From Sporanaerobium hydrogeniformans (GTDB taxonomy: Bacteria; Bacillota; Clostridia; Lachnospirales; Cellulosilyticaceae): 64,000 nucleotides of DNA. A model generated the notes under the pieces. That model had not been told where the DNA came from. It saw only the letters and a program-made list of their open reading frames with translations, and ran no database searches. How positions within the stretch are numbered: the first letter of the stretch is position 1; each line of letters starts with the position of its first letter. The position numbers and the translations under genes are program-made. This document shows, piece after piece, positions 52,973 to 62,752 of the stretch. Location: contig NZ_PEDL01000013.1 in NCBI RefSeq assembly GCF_002735925.1, positions 43,950 to 107,949 on the forward strand. The letters are read 5' to 3'.

Positions 52973-53506
52973 TTAAAGACCAAAAATCCATAAGGTGAGC
53001 TGATAAGACGCAATAATCCCTATCAAAGAGGCAATGAGAGCACCTGCTAAAGTATAGCGACTATCTTTAATTTTAACAGTCATGAAGTAGACAGACATGG
53101 TATAAAAAATAGTTTCTGTACAACCAAACATAATGGAAACGAGACGTCCAATAAAAGAGTCAGGCCCATGTGTTTTGAAAAGGTCTAGTACAAGACCTGT
53201 GGCAGCAGAGGAGGAGAAAGAGCGCATTAAGGCAACAGGGATCACTTCAGAAGGAAAATGACTCCAAGCTAAGAGGGGCTTAATAAGCTGAGAAAGTCCA
53301 TTTAAAGCACCTGAGGTACGCAGCATAGCAACAGCCATCATAAGACCAATTAAAGTAGGCAAGATATTAAGGACAACCTTTAGGCCTTCAGCTGCTCCTT
53401 CTATAAAGGCTTCATAGACATTGACATTTTTTAAGAGGCCATAGACCACAATCCCAAGGATAATAACGGGGATGAGCCAGTTAGAAAGCACGACTAAAAA
53501 ATTCAT
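52973..53506 (-). CDS. spmB: spore maturation protein B
   Basis: 177 residues, about five membrane helices, with the nucleoside-recognition (Gate) domain signature near residues 35-140 and the conserved LMRSFSSSAATGLVLDLFKTHGPDS stretch shortened here to its recognisable core. SpmB acts with SpmA in core dehydration of forespores. It follows spmA by two bases, the normal order. Confidence 0.93.
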   Translation of the reverse strand: MNFLVVLSNWLIPVIILGIVVYGLLKNVNVYEAFIEGAAEGLKVVLNILPTLIGLMMAVAMLRTSGALNGLSQLIKPLLAWSHFPSEVIPVALMRSFSSSAATGLVLDLFKTHGPDSFIGRLVSIMFGCTETIFYTMSVYFMTVKIKDSRYTLAGALIASLIGIIASYQLTLWIFGL

Positions 53507-53508
53507 TT

Positions 53509-54087
53509 CTAATGCTCCTTCCTATACATAAGTTTAGCAAATAAAATAGCGACTGAAGAAGCCATAAGTGTGGCAAGGATACAAGGAGCAATGATTTCAG
53601 TTGGGTTAGCTGAGCCGTAGCTTGCACGATAGGAAATCATATTGATAGCGACTAGCTGCACACAAGAGATATTTACAATGAGAAACATACACATCGCATG
53701 ACTGGCTCGGTGCTTTTCCTTGTTGAGCTTTTGAAGCTCAGTCATGGCCTTAAGTCCAGGAGGAGTAGCTGCCCAGCCTAGACCTAAAAAATTGGCAATA
53801 AGATTGGTAGCAATGTACTTACGAGCAGGGTGATAGCGGGGAACGTCGGGAAATAAAAAATCAAGAAGAGGAGTCATTTTACTGGCTAAAGCATCAATTA
53901 ACTTAGCTTTTTCAGCAATACGCATAACTCCCATCCAGAGAGAAACAATGCCACACATTTCAATGCAAAGCTTAACTGCAGCTTGAGAAGCGTTTAAAGC
54001 AGAGGTAGTGACTTCTTGCATACCTCCGGAAAAAGCAGCAATAAAAATAGAAAAAATAATCATAAAGCTCCATATATAGTTTAACAT
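53509..54087 (-). CDS. spmA: spore maturation protein A
   Basis: 192 residues with about five membrane helices and the SpmA motif GLGWAATPPGLKAM near residue 95. The paired SpmA/SpmB proteins mark an endospore former. GGAGG lies just before the ATG at 54087. A 319-base spacer separates it from abrB. Confidence 0.93.
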   Translation of the reverse strand: MLNYIWSFMIIFSIFIAAFSGGMQEVTTSALNASQAAVKLCIEMCGIVSLWMGVMRIAEKAKLIDALASKMTPLLDFLFPDVPRYHPARKYIATNLIANFLGLGWAATPPGLKAMTELQKLNKEKHRASHAMCMFLIVNISCVQLVAINMISYRASYGSANPTEIIAPCILATLMASSVAILFAKLMYRKEH

Positions 54088-54406
54088 AATGCCTCCTTAT
54101 AGCTTGTTTTTATAAATATATGCAGAATTGGTACAAACATATACTTTTATATAAAAAACACTTACTATATTTTCCAAAATTTACAATGGGTAAAAAGAGA
54201 GAATATGACAACAAACTACAGCATTAGAAAGCATTTTTGAAAAAATGTGCACAAACCTTTGAATAACTCAATATTATATTATAAAATAACATAATAATTT
54301 AAAATAGTTTAAAAAACTGACACCAATGAATTGACTTTTATTTCTAATTATGGTATTTTGGTATTAGCACTTGGAAAAATTTGAGAGAATAGTGTAAAGG
54401 GAGAGG
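54088..54406. other. 319-base spacer between divergent spmA and abrB
   Basis: Contains the spmA ribosome-binding site at one end and a likely abrB promoter (54331-54359) at the other. No gene, repeat or clear Spo0A box (TGTCGAA) was found. Confidence 0.45.
54331..54359 (+). promoter_or_regulatory. probable abrB promoter
   Basis: TTGACT (54331-54336) and TATTTT (54354-54359) with a 17-base spacer, ~50 bases before the abrB start codon. Confidence 0.5.
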
Positions 54407-54676
54407 ATGTTAGTGAAATCAACAGGTATTGTAAGAAAGGTAGACGAATTAGGGCGAGTAGTTTTACCTATCGAATTAAGAAGAAATTTGGATATTAATG
54501 AAAAAGATGCGCTTGAAATCTTTGTAGATGACGACAGAATTATCCTTAAAAAGTACGAACCAGCTGATATTTTCAATGGTAGTATGGATGATTTAGTAGA
54601 TTACAAAGGCAAAAAAGTAGCTAAAAAAACCATTGTGGAGTTAGCTAAATTGGCAGGATATAAAATCACAGAATAA
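54407..54676 (+). CDS. abrB: AbrB-family transition-state regulator
   Basis: 89 residues. The N-terminal swapped-hairpin DNA-binding domain (STGIVRKVDELGRVVLPIELRR) is nearly identical to my recollection of B. subtilis AbrB, including KDALEIFVDDDRIILKKY. The C-terminal ~40 residues form a separate oligomerisation-like segment. It is a global repressor of post-exponential functions, placed divergently from spmAB. RBS GAGAGG; terminator at 54685. Confidence 0.92.
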   Translation: MLVKSTGIVRKVDELGRVVLPIELRRNLDINEKDALEIFVDDDRIILKKYEPADIFNGSMDDLVDYKGKKVAKKTIVELAKLAGYKITE

Positions 54677-54684
54677 TATACCTT

Positions 54685-54713
54685 AAAAGACCTTTTTAGG
54701 TCTTTTATTTTTT
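54685..54713 (+). terminator. abrB terminator
   Basis: Perfect 9-base stem AAAAGACCT / AGGTCTTTT with a TTTT loop and T-rich tail. Confidence 0.88.
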
Positions 54714-54779
54714 ATTCATCAAAATAATGATATACTAAAAGGGGAATAATACTAGTGAAATGAGAAAGGATGAGACCAG

Positions 54780-56267
54780 TTGGAACTAAAGTTATTTCAT
54801 TATATTGATGAAGTCCTTGCTGAACTAGAAGATATGAGAGAAGAGCTTGAAGAAATTAGTACAGAGATTGAGTTGTTTTTTGAGAAGCTTCTTTTCACGG
54901 CAGAAAAGGGTTTTGTGAATATGAATACCCGTGTGAAGTCTAAAAAAAGCTTAAAGGAAAAAATAATTCGTAATGATTACTATCAGAAATATACAACTAT
55001 AGAGACGGTCTTAGAAAATTTACCAGACCTTATTGGGATACGTATTGAGTGTCGTTTTAACCAAGATGAAGCAGAGCTGTATAAGTTTATTAAAAAGCAA
55101 TTTAGTGAGAAATCGGAGGAATTAGAAGACTATTATTTTAGCCTTGAAAATCCTGATATCCTTTTAAATTTGGGAAGTAAGCAGCCTAAAGAACAGAAGA
55201 ATGGCATTAAGATGTACCGTATTGATGGAAAATACATAAAGGAACATGCCATTATTAATTTTGAGCTTCAAATTAAATCACTGGTTAATGTGTTTTGGAG
55301 TGAAATCGAGCATAAGATTATTTATAAAAACTATAATTATGTTATTGCAGATCGTTTCTATAAGGATATTATGAAGTCCATCAAAAACAGTTTGGCAACC
55401 ATTGATCAGCAGCTCCTTCTTATTTCTAATCAGTTCGAAAAGCAAGATACAACCCAGTTTGAGGAACGTGAGGAGCAGCTAGAGAAGCTTATCTCTAAAA
55501 TTATTTATGATGTGTTTGCAGGCCATATGAAAGAGAGTATAGGTGTACTAGTGGATTTTAGAAAGTCCTGTGAAGCCATTGTAAAATATGTACTCAGGGA
55601 CACTCATAAAGAGGGGATAGATAAATACAGTGGAAACCTTCTTTTAGGACTTGAGCGTATTAAGCAAATTGAGCAGAAAAATATTGACTTTAAAAAGCAG
55701 ATTATTTTTGAACGTGAGCCTGTATTTAAAAATGAACTGTCGAAGATTATTGGTTCTCATATAAAGAATAATATGAATGAGGAATTTCAGTGGAGTGTAT
55801 TTTTTACGGTTCTTTTTCAAATAGAACCTTCAGATAATGTGGGTGATTTTGAAACGTTTGTTCATTATTATACGGATAATTTAATAGACCGAATAACCGT
55901 TAATAAGATAAGTAGTAATTTCACACAAGAAGAAACCAGTGAGATGATTAAGACGCTTATGCTGAGGTATGCCCAAATTTTTGTTCAGATTAACTCAGTG
56001 CAACTCCTGTATGAAAACAATGTAGAGCAAGTATTAAAGATTATTAACAGCATTATTGATACCATGTATAGAAATATCATTACTTTTGAGCAATGGGAAA
56101 GAGAAAAAAGTATTTATATAGAGCTTTTAGAATTGCGGCTTTTATCTTTATTTGATGTGGAGATATCTCCTGATAAGGTTTTAGATTTCCTAGAACATGT
56201 AAGGCGTAGCCATTCAACCATCGACATCCCCAAAGGCCTCCTCAAATACATCTACAAAATCCCGTAG
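54780..56267 (+). CDS. variant RelA/SpoT-domain protein with C-terminal extension
   Basis: 495 residues from TTG 54780. Residues ~45-200 form a RelA/SpoT synthetase-like domain: an R-x-K-S-x2-S-x2-K pyrophosphate-binding stretch (TRVKSKKSLKEK), DLIGIRI with the metal Asp, and FELQIKSLVN with the catalytic Glu. The GYxSxH substrate loop of Rel is absent; the corresponding segment reads KNGIKMYRI. There is no HD hydrolase domain. The C-terminal ~290 residues are helical and unrecognised. It could make (p)ppGpp or another product. Its stop codon lies in a REP-like repeat. Confidence 0.75.
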   Translation: MELKLFHYIDEVLAELEDMREELEEISTEIELFFEKLLFTAEKGFVNMNTRVKSKKSLKEKIIRNDYYQKYTTIETVLENLPDLIGIRIECRFNQDEAELYKFIKKQFSEKSEELEDYYFSLENPDILLNLGSKQPKEQKNGIKMYRIDGKYIKEHAIINFELQIKSLVNVFWSEIEHKIIYKNYNYVIADRFYKDIMKSIKNSLATIDQQLLLISNQFEKQDTTQFEEREEQLEKLISKIIYDVFAGHMKESIGVLVDFRKSCEAIVKYVLRDTHKEGIDKYSGNLLLGLERIKQIEQKNIDFKKQIIFEREPVFKNELSKIIGSHIKNNMNEEFQWSVFFTVLFQIEPSDNVGDFETFVHYYTDNLIDRITVNKISSNFTQEETSEMIKTLMLRYAQIFVQINSVQLLYENNVEQVLKIINSIIDTMYRNIITFEQWEREKSIYIELLELRLLSLFDVEISPDKVLDFLEHVRRSHSTIDIPKGLLKYIYKIP

Positions 56268-56476
56268 GGGCAGATTCCATATCTGCCCGTTTTCAGATTC
56301 CATATCTGCCCATTTTTATATCCCATATCTGTCCAAACCCCCATATTTGCCCATTTTCATATTCTCACGCACATCCCATCGAATATAATCTCCGTAGGGG
56401 CAGATTCCATATCTGCCCGCTCTATGGACGGGATATAGAATATAAAGAACGGGAGGATATGGAATCCTCCCCTACG
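56263..56476. repeat. cluster of REP-like palindromic repeats
   Basis: Copies of a CGTAGGGG-headed palindrome occur at 56263-56289 and 56393-56419 (arms GGGCAGAT/ATCTGCCC), a headless copy at 56294-56311, degenerate copies between, and an inverted copy with arms GGGAGGAT/ATCCTCCC at 56451-56476. The same family recurs beyond the next gene. The first copy supplies the stop codon of the preceding gene. About 140 further bases to the next gene hold G-rich DNA and its promoter. Confidence 0.9.
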
Positions 56477-56620
56477 AGGGGGATGGTGGGATGGTGGATG
56501 GGGTGGGAGGGGAAAATGTAAATGCTGTATAGGAGTAGAAAGAATAATATGTTATAATATATAACTGTGTAGAATAGTGGTAAAAATATAAAAGGTTATA
56601 AATGATTAGGAGGGAAAGTT

Positions 56621-58909
56621 GTGATTAAATGTTATGATGGTGGGGTATATCTAGTTAACGGCAGAGAACTGGTAGAGGATCATAGAGAGGCTAGTAAAGC
56701 TATTGCTCAAAAGTGTGGGAAAGAGGTTAAAAAAGAAGAAGCAATACGTGAGACTATAGCTTATGGTATTTTAGAGGCACACAATACTTCGGATAATATG
56801 GATAAGCTTAAGATTAAATTTGATGCGATGGCTTCTCATGATATTACATATGTAGGGATTATCCAAACGGCTAGAGCGAGTGGACTTAAAGAATTTCCAA
56901 TTCCTTATGTACTAACGAACTGTCACAATAGCTTATGTGCAGTAGGTGGGACAATCAATGAAGATGACCACATGTTTGGTCTTTCAGCTGCTAAAAAATA
57001 TGGTGGCATCTATGTGCCAGCACACCAAGCTGTTATACACCAATATATGCGTGAGATGATGAGCGGCTGTGGTAAGATGATTTTGGGTTCGGATAGCCAT
57101 ACACGTTATGGGGCACTTGGAACGATGGCAATTGGAGAAGGTGGCGGTGAGCTTGCTAAGCAATTACTTTGCAAGACCTATGATGTGAATCGTCCTGGTG
57201 TAGTAGCTGTTTACCTTACTGGCAAGGTACAAAAAGGTGTAGGTCCACAAGACGTTGCTCTTGCCATTATTGGAAAAGTATTTAAGAATGGTTATGTTAA
57301 AAATAAAGTAATGGAATTTGTGGGAGATGGCATTGCTAATCTGGGCGTAGAGTACCGTAATGGTATTGATGTTATGACCACAGAAACGACTTGTCTCTCT
57401 TCTATTTGGGAAACAGATGAAAAAGTAGAAGCATATTTCGAAGCACATGGACGCAAGGAAGCTTATAAAGAATTGAAGCCAGGTAAAGTAGCTTACTATG
57501 ATGGAGCTATTTTGGTAGACTTATCACAAATAAAACCAATGATTGCCCTTCCATTCCATCCAAGTAATACTTATACGATCGAAGAATTAAATGCGAATTT
57601 AGAGGATATTTTAGCGTCAGTAGAAAAACAAGCTAAGGAGCAGTTTACTAAGGTGAACTTTACTTTAAGAGATAAAATCAAAAATGGTAAACTTCTAGTG
57701 CAACAAGGTGTCATTGCAGGATGTGCAGGTGGTACCTTTGATAATATTTGTGATGCAGCAGATATTTTAAAGGGTCATACAATTGGAGCTAATGAATATG
57801 CACTAAGCGTATACCCTTCTAGCCAACCAACCTTTATGAGTCTTGTAGAGAATGGTGCTATTACAAGTCTCATGGCAGCAGGTGCAACCATCCGTACAGC
57901 TTTCTGTGGGCCATGCTTTGGTGCAGGGGATGTACCTCCTAATAATGGTCTGAGCATTCGCCATTCAACACGTAACTTCCCTAACCGTGAAGGCTCTAAA
58001 CCAAGTGATGGGCAACTTGCTGCTGTTGCTCTCATGGATGCACGTAGTATTGCAGCAACCTCTTTAAATGGAGGCGTGCTTACAGCAGCGACAGATATTG
58101 ATGTCACATTTACAAAACCTAAATATTACTTTAATAGTGAAATTTATAAAACACGTTGCTATGATGGGGTGGGCAAACCTCAGCCAGAGGAAGCACTTAA
58201 ATTTGGACCTAATATCACAGACTGGCCTCAAATGTCATACCTCACAGATCATCTTGTGCTTCAAGTAGTAGCAGAAATCCATGATGCAGTGACCACAACA
58301 GATGAGTTAATCCCATCAGGTGAAACATCAAGCTATCGTTCAAATCCGCTTAAACTGGCAGAGTTTACACTTTCACGTCGTGTACCAGATTATGTAGCCA
58401 AGGCAAAAGAAATCCAAAAAGCAGAAACAGCTCGTTTAAATGGAGAAGATCCAACAGCTGTAGATGAGCGTGTAAAGGCAGCCTTTGAAGCTATTAAAGG
58501 GATTAAGGGTTTTGAAAATATTGATCCTATGACAACAGGTATCGGTAGTACCCTTTTTGCTGTAAAGCCAGGAGATGGTTCAGCAAGAGAACAAGCAGCA
58601 TCTTGTCAAAAAGTACTTGGTGGATGGGCTAATATTGCAAGAGAGTATGCAACAAAGCGTTACCGTTCTAACCTCATTAACTGGGGAATGATACCTTTTG
58701 TGCTTGAAGAGGAATTGGTTTTCAAAGAGGGAGATTTCTTGTTTATCCCTAATATTAAAGCAGCCGTTCAAAATAAAGTAGCAACCATTGAAGCCTATGT
58801 AATAGGTGAGGAAATCAAATGTTTTAACTTAATGCTTGCTGATTTAACAGATGATGAAAGGCAAATCATTTTAGCAGGTTGCCTTATTAACTACTACAAA
58901 AACGAATAG
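56621..58909 (+). CDS. aconitase-family hydratase (YbhJ-like)
   Basis: 762 residues. Iron-sulfur ligands are visible in [11 protein letters not shown] and [11 protein letters not shown], and catalytic neighbourhoods [12 protein letters not shown] and [13 protein letters not shown] are intact. The swivel domain is ~620-762. The size and an N-terminus starting at [17 protein letters not shown] fit the YbhJ-like subgroup rather than canonical AcnA or AcnB, so the substrate may not be citrate. GTG start with GGAGGG. It is flanked on both sides by REP-like repeats. Confidence 0.85.
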   Translation: MIKCYDGGVYLVNGRELVEDHREASKAIAQKCGKEVKKEEAIRETIAYGILEAHNTSDNMDKLKIKFDAMASHDITYVGIIQTARASGLKEFPIPYVLTNCHNSLCAVGGTINEDDHMFGLSAAKKYGGIYVPAHQAVIHQYMREMMSGCGKMILGSDSHTRYGALGTMAIGEGGGELAKQLLCKTYDVNRPGVVAVYLTGKVQKGVGPQDVALAIIGKVFKNGYVKNKVMEFVGDGIANLGVEYRNGIDVMTTETTCLSSIWETDEKVEAYFEAHGRKEAYKELKPGKVAYYDGAILVDLSQIKPMIALPFHPSNTYTIEELNANLEDILASVEKQAKEQFTKVNFTLRDKIKNGKLLVQQGVIAGCAGGTFDNICDAADILKGHTIGANEYALSVYPSSQPTFMSLVENGAITSLMAAGATIRTAFCGPCFGAGDVPPNNGLSIRHSTRNFPNREGSKPSDGQLAAVALMDARSIAATSLNGGVLTAATDIDVTFTKPKYYFNSEIYKTRCYDGVGKPQPEEALKFGPNITDWPQMSYLTDHLVLQVVAEIHDAVTTTDELIPSGETSSYRSNPLKLAEFTLSRRVPDYVAKAKEIQKAETARLNGEDPTAVDERVKAAFEAIKGIKGFENIDPMTTGIGSTLFAVKPGDGSAREQAASCQKVLGGWANIAREYATKRYRSNLINWGMIPFVLEEELVFKEGDFLFIPNIKAAVQNKVATIEAYVIGEEIKCFNLMLADLTDDERQIILAGCLINYYKNE

Positions 58910-58933
58910 GTTTATAATGAGTTTGGCTCCTTG

Positions 58934-59170
58934 CGGACGATATAGAATCGTCCCCTACGGAGGCAAAAGGTAGGGGAGGATTCCATATCCTCCCGCAAGA
59001 GGGATAAAAGGTAGGGGAGGATTCCATATCCCCCCGCAAAGGGGAGAAAGGTAGGGGAGGATTCCATATCCCCCCGCAAAGGGGAGAAAGGTAGGGGAGG
59101 ATTCCATATCCTCCCGCAAGGGGTAGAAAAGGTAGGGGAGGATTCCATATCCTCCCGCACGAGGAAGAAA
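58934..59170. repeat. REP-like inverted copy and five tandem 40/41-base palindromic units
   Basis: An inverted copy at 58934-58960 has arms GGACGAT/ATCGTCC. Then five direct units begin at 58969, 59010, 59050, 59090 and 59131, each starting GGTAGGGGAGGATTCCATAT and ending in C-rich CCCGCA. Arms are GGGAGGAT/ATCCTCCC, except that units 2 and 3 have CCCCCC. These sequences cause long false reading frames on the - strand. Confidence 0.9.
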
Positions 59171-59216
59171 AGGAGGTATAGAGCGAATGTTTAACATTCG
59201 TTCTATACCTCCTTTT
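59168..59216. terminator. long bidirectional terminator
   Basis: Near-perfect 23-base stem (59168-59190 and 59194-59216; one mismatch) with AAAAGG and CCTTTT ends, between the convergent hydratase and PLC-like genes. Confidence 0.88.
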
Positions 59217-59220
59217 CTGG

Positions 59221-60216
59221 TTATAAATGATTCCACTCTGTGCTAACGTATTTCATGGGGCGCGTGTCTGTTGTAGGTAGACCGGTTAGGTAAGAAAGAT
59301 TAGGAAGAAGCTCTTTGAATTCTTGGTAAGATAAAGTGGAATTTACAAAGTCATAGGTTGCCTGAAGTAAGGTAATACTTTTTTTAGTAGCATTTCTTAG
59401 AATATCGTGAAAGCTAAAGGTATAAACGTTACCGGTTACAGGATGAAGCCAAACCCTTTTACTACTATTAAGATAATCAATGAGAGGATCGACACAATTA
59501 TAGTAAGAAAAATAATGGACATGATTTGCGACAGCTTTAGGAAGAAGAAAACGGGTTGAAGAAAGAAGCGTTTTTTTAGCTCCTAGGCTATCGGAAGTGA
59601 GCCTATAGTAAAGCCTTGTGTCTTCGTAGGACTTTTTGAAGATAGCTCCACCGTTATTAATACCATAGAGTAAAAACAATGTCTCATCATATAGAGTGAG
59701 AAGAGAACTAGGTAAATGAGCACGTGATAAAATATATTTATTTATATTAAATTGATGCGCTTTTTTAGAAAGACGTTGTTCCAGAAGAATCGTATCAATA
59801 GCTAATTCTATTTTTTTGTGAAGACCTTCATACTTTTTGGTTTCAGGAGTATCTTCTAGATAGTAGCCTCCTAAATAAAAGATATAAGGATGTGCCATAG
59901 AGTCCAGTATGTAGTGGCATAAAAAACCACTCATATAGCTTAGGAGCTCATTAAACTCTTTAGAAGTAACTTCATACCTTTTAAGGTGTGATAAAGCAGA
60001 AATAATGAATTCGCCTGTTTTTTCAGTATGCATTTTTAAACCAATATGGGAGTAAACCAACTTTTGTCTTTGCAACGCATAGTACATAAAGTCAGGTCCT
60101 TGAAGTCCTATAAAAAATAAATCTGGGTGTTCTTTAATGATGGTATGAAGGGGGGAATGTTTGAGATTTTGAGTAGTATTTAAACCAAAAAGGTAATGAG
60201 TAATAATATCTGGCAT
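59221..60216 (-). CDS. zinc-dependent phospholipase C-like protein
   Basis: 331 residues. The N-terminal ~200 residues match the PF00882 zinc-dependent phospholipase C family: an early MPDIITHYLFG, GLQGPDFMYY near 38, and LSYMSGFLCHYILDSMAHPYI near 90-110 with the clustered His and Asp metal ligands. No signal peptide is seen, unlike the secreted C. perfringens enzyme, and the C-terminal part is unrecognised. It may be a cytosolic metallohydrolase. Gene directly follows the long terminator on the convergent side. Confidence 0.75.
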   Translation of the reverse strand: MPDIITHYLFGLNTTQNLKHSPLHTIIKEHPDLFFIGLQGPDFMYYALQRQKLVYSHIGLKMHTEKTGEFIISALSHLKRYEVTSKEFNELLSYMSGFLCHYILDSMAHPYIFYLGGYYLEDTPETKKYEGLHKKIELAIDTILLEQRLSKKAHQFNINKYILSRAHLPSSLLTLYDETLFLLYGINNGGAIFKKSYEDTRLYYRLTSDSLGAKKTLLSSTRFLLPKAVANHVHYFSYYNCVDPLIDYLNSSKRVWLHPVTGNVYTFSFHDILRNATKKSITLLQATYDFVNSTLSYQEFKELLPNLSYLTGLPTTDTRPMKYVSTEWNHL

Positions 60217-60291
60217 CCTAAAAAGCTCCTTTATTTTTAACTAACTATTTTCAGTATAGCACTATGTGTTTTTTAAAAATAGGGTGAGTTT

Positions 60292-60326
60292 TTAATAAAA
60301 AAAAACCCCTTTTAACAGGAGTTTTT
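60292..60326 (-). terminator. terminator of the WecA/TagO-like gene
   Basis: Stem AAAAACCCCT / AGGAGTTTTT (one mismatch) and a long T run on the - strand, seven bases past the stop codon. Confidence 0.75.
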
Positions 60327-60333
60327 GGCTAAA

Positions 60334-61386
60334 TTAATTTTCATTGTTTTTATCATGACTTGACATGGCTTTCATATTAAAATACAGCAAAAATCCCATC
60401 ATCAAAAAGACAATAAAAACAAATTTAATACTGCGATTAAAAAAAGCAATAGCAGATAAACCGAGTATGCCACTTATGCCATATAAAGTAACAACGGCTT
60501 GCTTTTGAGAATAACCCTTATCGACTAAACGATGATGTAAGTGTCCCCTATCAGGTGACATAATAGGCTTTCCAGCAAGGAATCTTCTGATAATGGCAAA
60601 GGCTGTATCAAAGATAGGAAGCCCTAAAACAAGTACAGCAATAAAAATCGTTGCCATCGTATAACCTTTTAATAATCCTAATATAGAAGTTACTGCTAAA
60701 GTAAAGCCTAAAAAAGTAGAGCCTGTATCTCCCATAAATATAGAAGCAGGATTAAAATTATAAGGTAAAAATCCAATACAAGCTCCTGCTAAAGTAGCTG
60801 TAAGAACTACGGCAGGTACATAACCAGTAGAAATGGATAGGGCCATAAGACTAAGTGCTGCAATGGAAGAAACGCCTGCAGCAAGTCCGTCTAGTCCATC
60901 AATTAAGTTAACAGCATTGGTGATGCCTACAATCCAAATAACTGTTGCAGGTATAGAGAACACAGTGGTAGAAAAGAAACTATCTCCTAAAAAAGGAATA
61001 GATATAAAATTAATACGAATACCACAAAGTGCAACAATACTAGCAGCTGCTATCTGAATTAAAAATTTTAACTTAGCATTAAGCTCATAAATATCATCAA
61101 AGAAACCTAGAAAAAAGATAATGAAAGACCCAACGATGATTCCTATGTTTTGTTTGGTATCAATAATAGGCATATACTTTATCACTACTAAATAAGTAAT
61201 CATGAAACCTAAAAAGATAGCAATACCTCCCATACGAGGAATCGGTTTTTTGTGCATATCACGTTTGCGAGGTTTAGCAATGGCACCTACTTTAAAGGCT
61301 ACTTTTTTTGCCAAAGGAGTAGTGAAAAATGCAATTAGAAATGCCAATACAAAAGCAATGAGGTATAGAGCCATATAGCCGCCCAT
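60334..61386 (-). CDS. undecaprenyl-phosphate N-acetylglucosaminyl-1-phosphate transferase (WecA/TagO-like)
   Basis: 350 residues with ten or eleven membrane helices. Family motifs are KPRKRDMHKKPIPRMGGIAIF (loop near residue 40), FLGFFDDIYEL near 95, NLIDGLDGLAAG near 160, GDTGSTFLGF near 222, and SPDRGHLHHRLVDKGYS near 280. These are the catalytic Asp and His clusters of the MraY/WecA family, and the HLHHRL motif favours WecA/TagO over MraY. It starts lipid-linked glycans with GlcNAc-1-P. AAGGAGA precedes ATG 61386. Confidence 0.93.
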   Translation of the reverse strand: MGGYMALYLIAFVLAFLIAFFTTPLAKKVAFKVGAIAKPRKRDMHKKPIPRMGGIAIFLGFMITYLVVIKYMPIIDTKQNIGIIVGSFIIFFLGFFDDIYELNAKLKFLIQIAAASIVALCGIRINFISIPFLGDSFFSTTVFSIPATVIWIVGITNAVNLIDGLDGLAAGVSSIAALSLMALSISTGYVPAVVLTATLAGACIGFLPYNFNPASIFMGDTGSTFLGFTLAVTSILGLLKGYTMATIFIAVLVLGLPIFDTAFAIIRRFLAGKPIMSPDRGHLHHRLVDKGYSQKQAVVTLYGISGILGLSAIAFFNRSIKFVFIVFLMMGFLLYFNMKAMSSHDKNNEN

Positions 61387-61508
61387 ATTTTCATCTCCTT
61401 AAGATATGTAAAATACTACTTAATACTTATATTTTATACTCATAGTCTATTAATATACTATAAATAAGTAAGTAGTGTTGTCAAAAATTACATAATAATA
61501 GTTAAGTT

Positions 61509-61547
61509 GCCTAGAAGCCTCTCTCATTTAAAGAGAGGACTCTAGGC
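61509..61547. terminator. hairpin downstream of upp
   Basis: Stem GCCTAGA..CCTCTCT / AGAGAGG..TCTAGGC with two unpaired bases in each arm. The T tail is weak on either strand, so it may be a terminator or an RNA processing/stability element. Confidence 0.5.
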
Positions 61548-61575
61548 TGTTTAAGTGAAGTAGTTTATTGATATG

Positions 61576-62208
<633 letters not shown>

Positions 62209-62258
62209 TCATATCCTCCTAGTGTATAGTTATTTGTTATTCGTGTAAAAGGTAGGGG

Positions 62259-62687
62259 TTAATCTTCGATTTTAGTAATTCTTCTCTTATGCCTTTCATC
62301 ATTTGAAAAGGCTGTGTTTAAGAAGGTATCTACAACCTTTACTGCATGAGAAGGCCCGATAACACGACCACCCATAGCAATGATATTGGCATCATTATGA
62401 AGACGAGTAGCTTCGGCTGAGAAAACATCATGACAAAGGGCGCAACGAATCCCTTTTATTTTATTGGCAGCAATGGAAATACCAATTCCTGTACCGCAAA
62501 TTAAAATACCCTTTTCACACTCTCCATCAAGAATAGAGTGGGCTACAGCCTTGGCATAGTCTGGGTAATCTACAGCGTCTTCATTATAACAACCGAAGTC
62601 CTTAAATGCTAAATTTTGTGCCTTTAAATAGGCAATAATCTCTTGTTTTAGTGCAAAACCACCATGGTCACTAGCAATAGCTATCAT
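62259..62687 (-). CDS. rpiB: ribose-5-phosphate isomerase B
   Basis: 142 residues. Landmarks: ASDHGGFALK near residue 5, CGTGIGISIAANKIKGIRCAL near 66 (catalytic Cys66 region), and NIIAMGGRVIG near 100. It interconverts ribose-5-phosphate and ribulose-5-phosphate (or allose-6-phosphate in some relatives). It belongs to the sua5-rpiB-upp-wecA-like series on the - strand; the spacers are short. Confidence 0.95.
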   Translation of the reverse strand: MIAIASDHGGFALKQEIIAYLKAQNLAFKDFGCYNEDAVDYPDYAKAVAHSILDGECEKGILICGTGIGISIAANKIKGIRCALCHDVFSAEATRLHNDANIIAMGGRVIGPSHAVKVVDTFLNTAFSNDERHKRRITKIED

Positions 62688-62752
62688 TGTGTATCCTCCA
62701 AATTATAAATTATACCTAGCTTATTATAAAGCCTTACTAACCACTTGTCTAT

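Noticed and set aside
58969..59170. Possible CRISPR array from regular 40-base periodicity
   Set aside because: The entire period is repeated, there are no unique spacers, and no cas genes are nearby.
58912..59236. Two - strand frames with repeated MESSPTF/GGYGILPYL segments
   Set aside because: They are translations of the tandem REP-like units in two frames; neither has a ribosome-binding site or normal composition.
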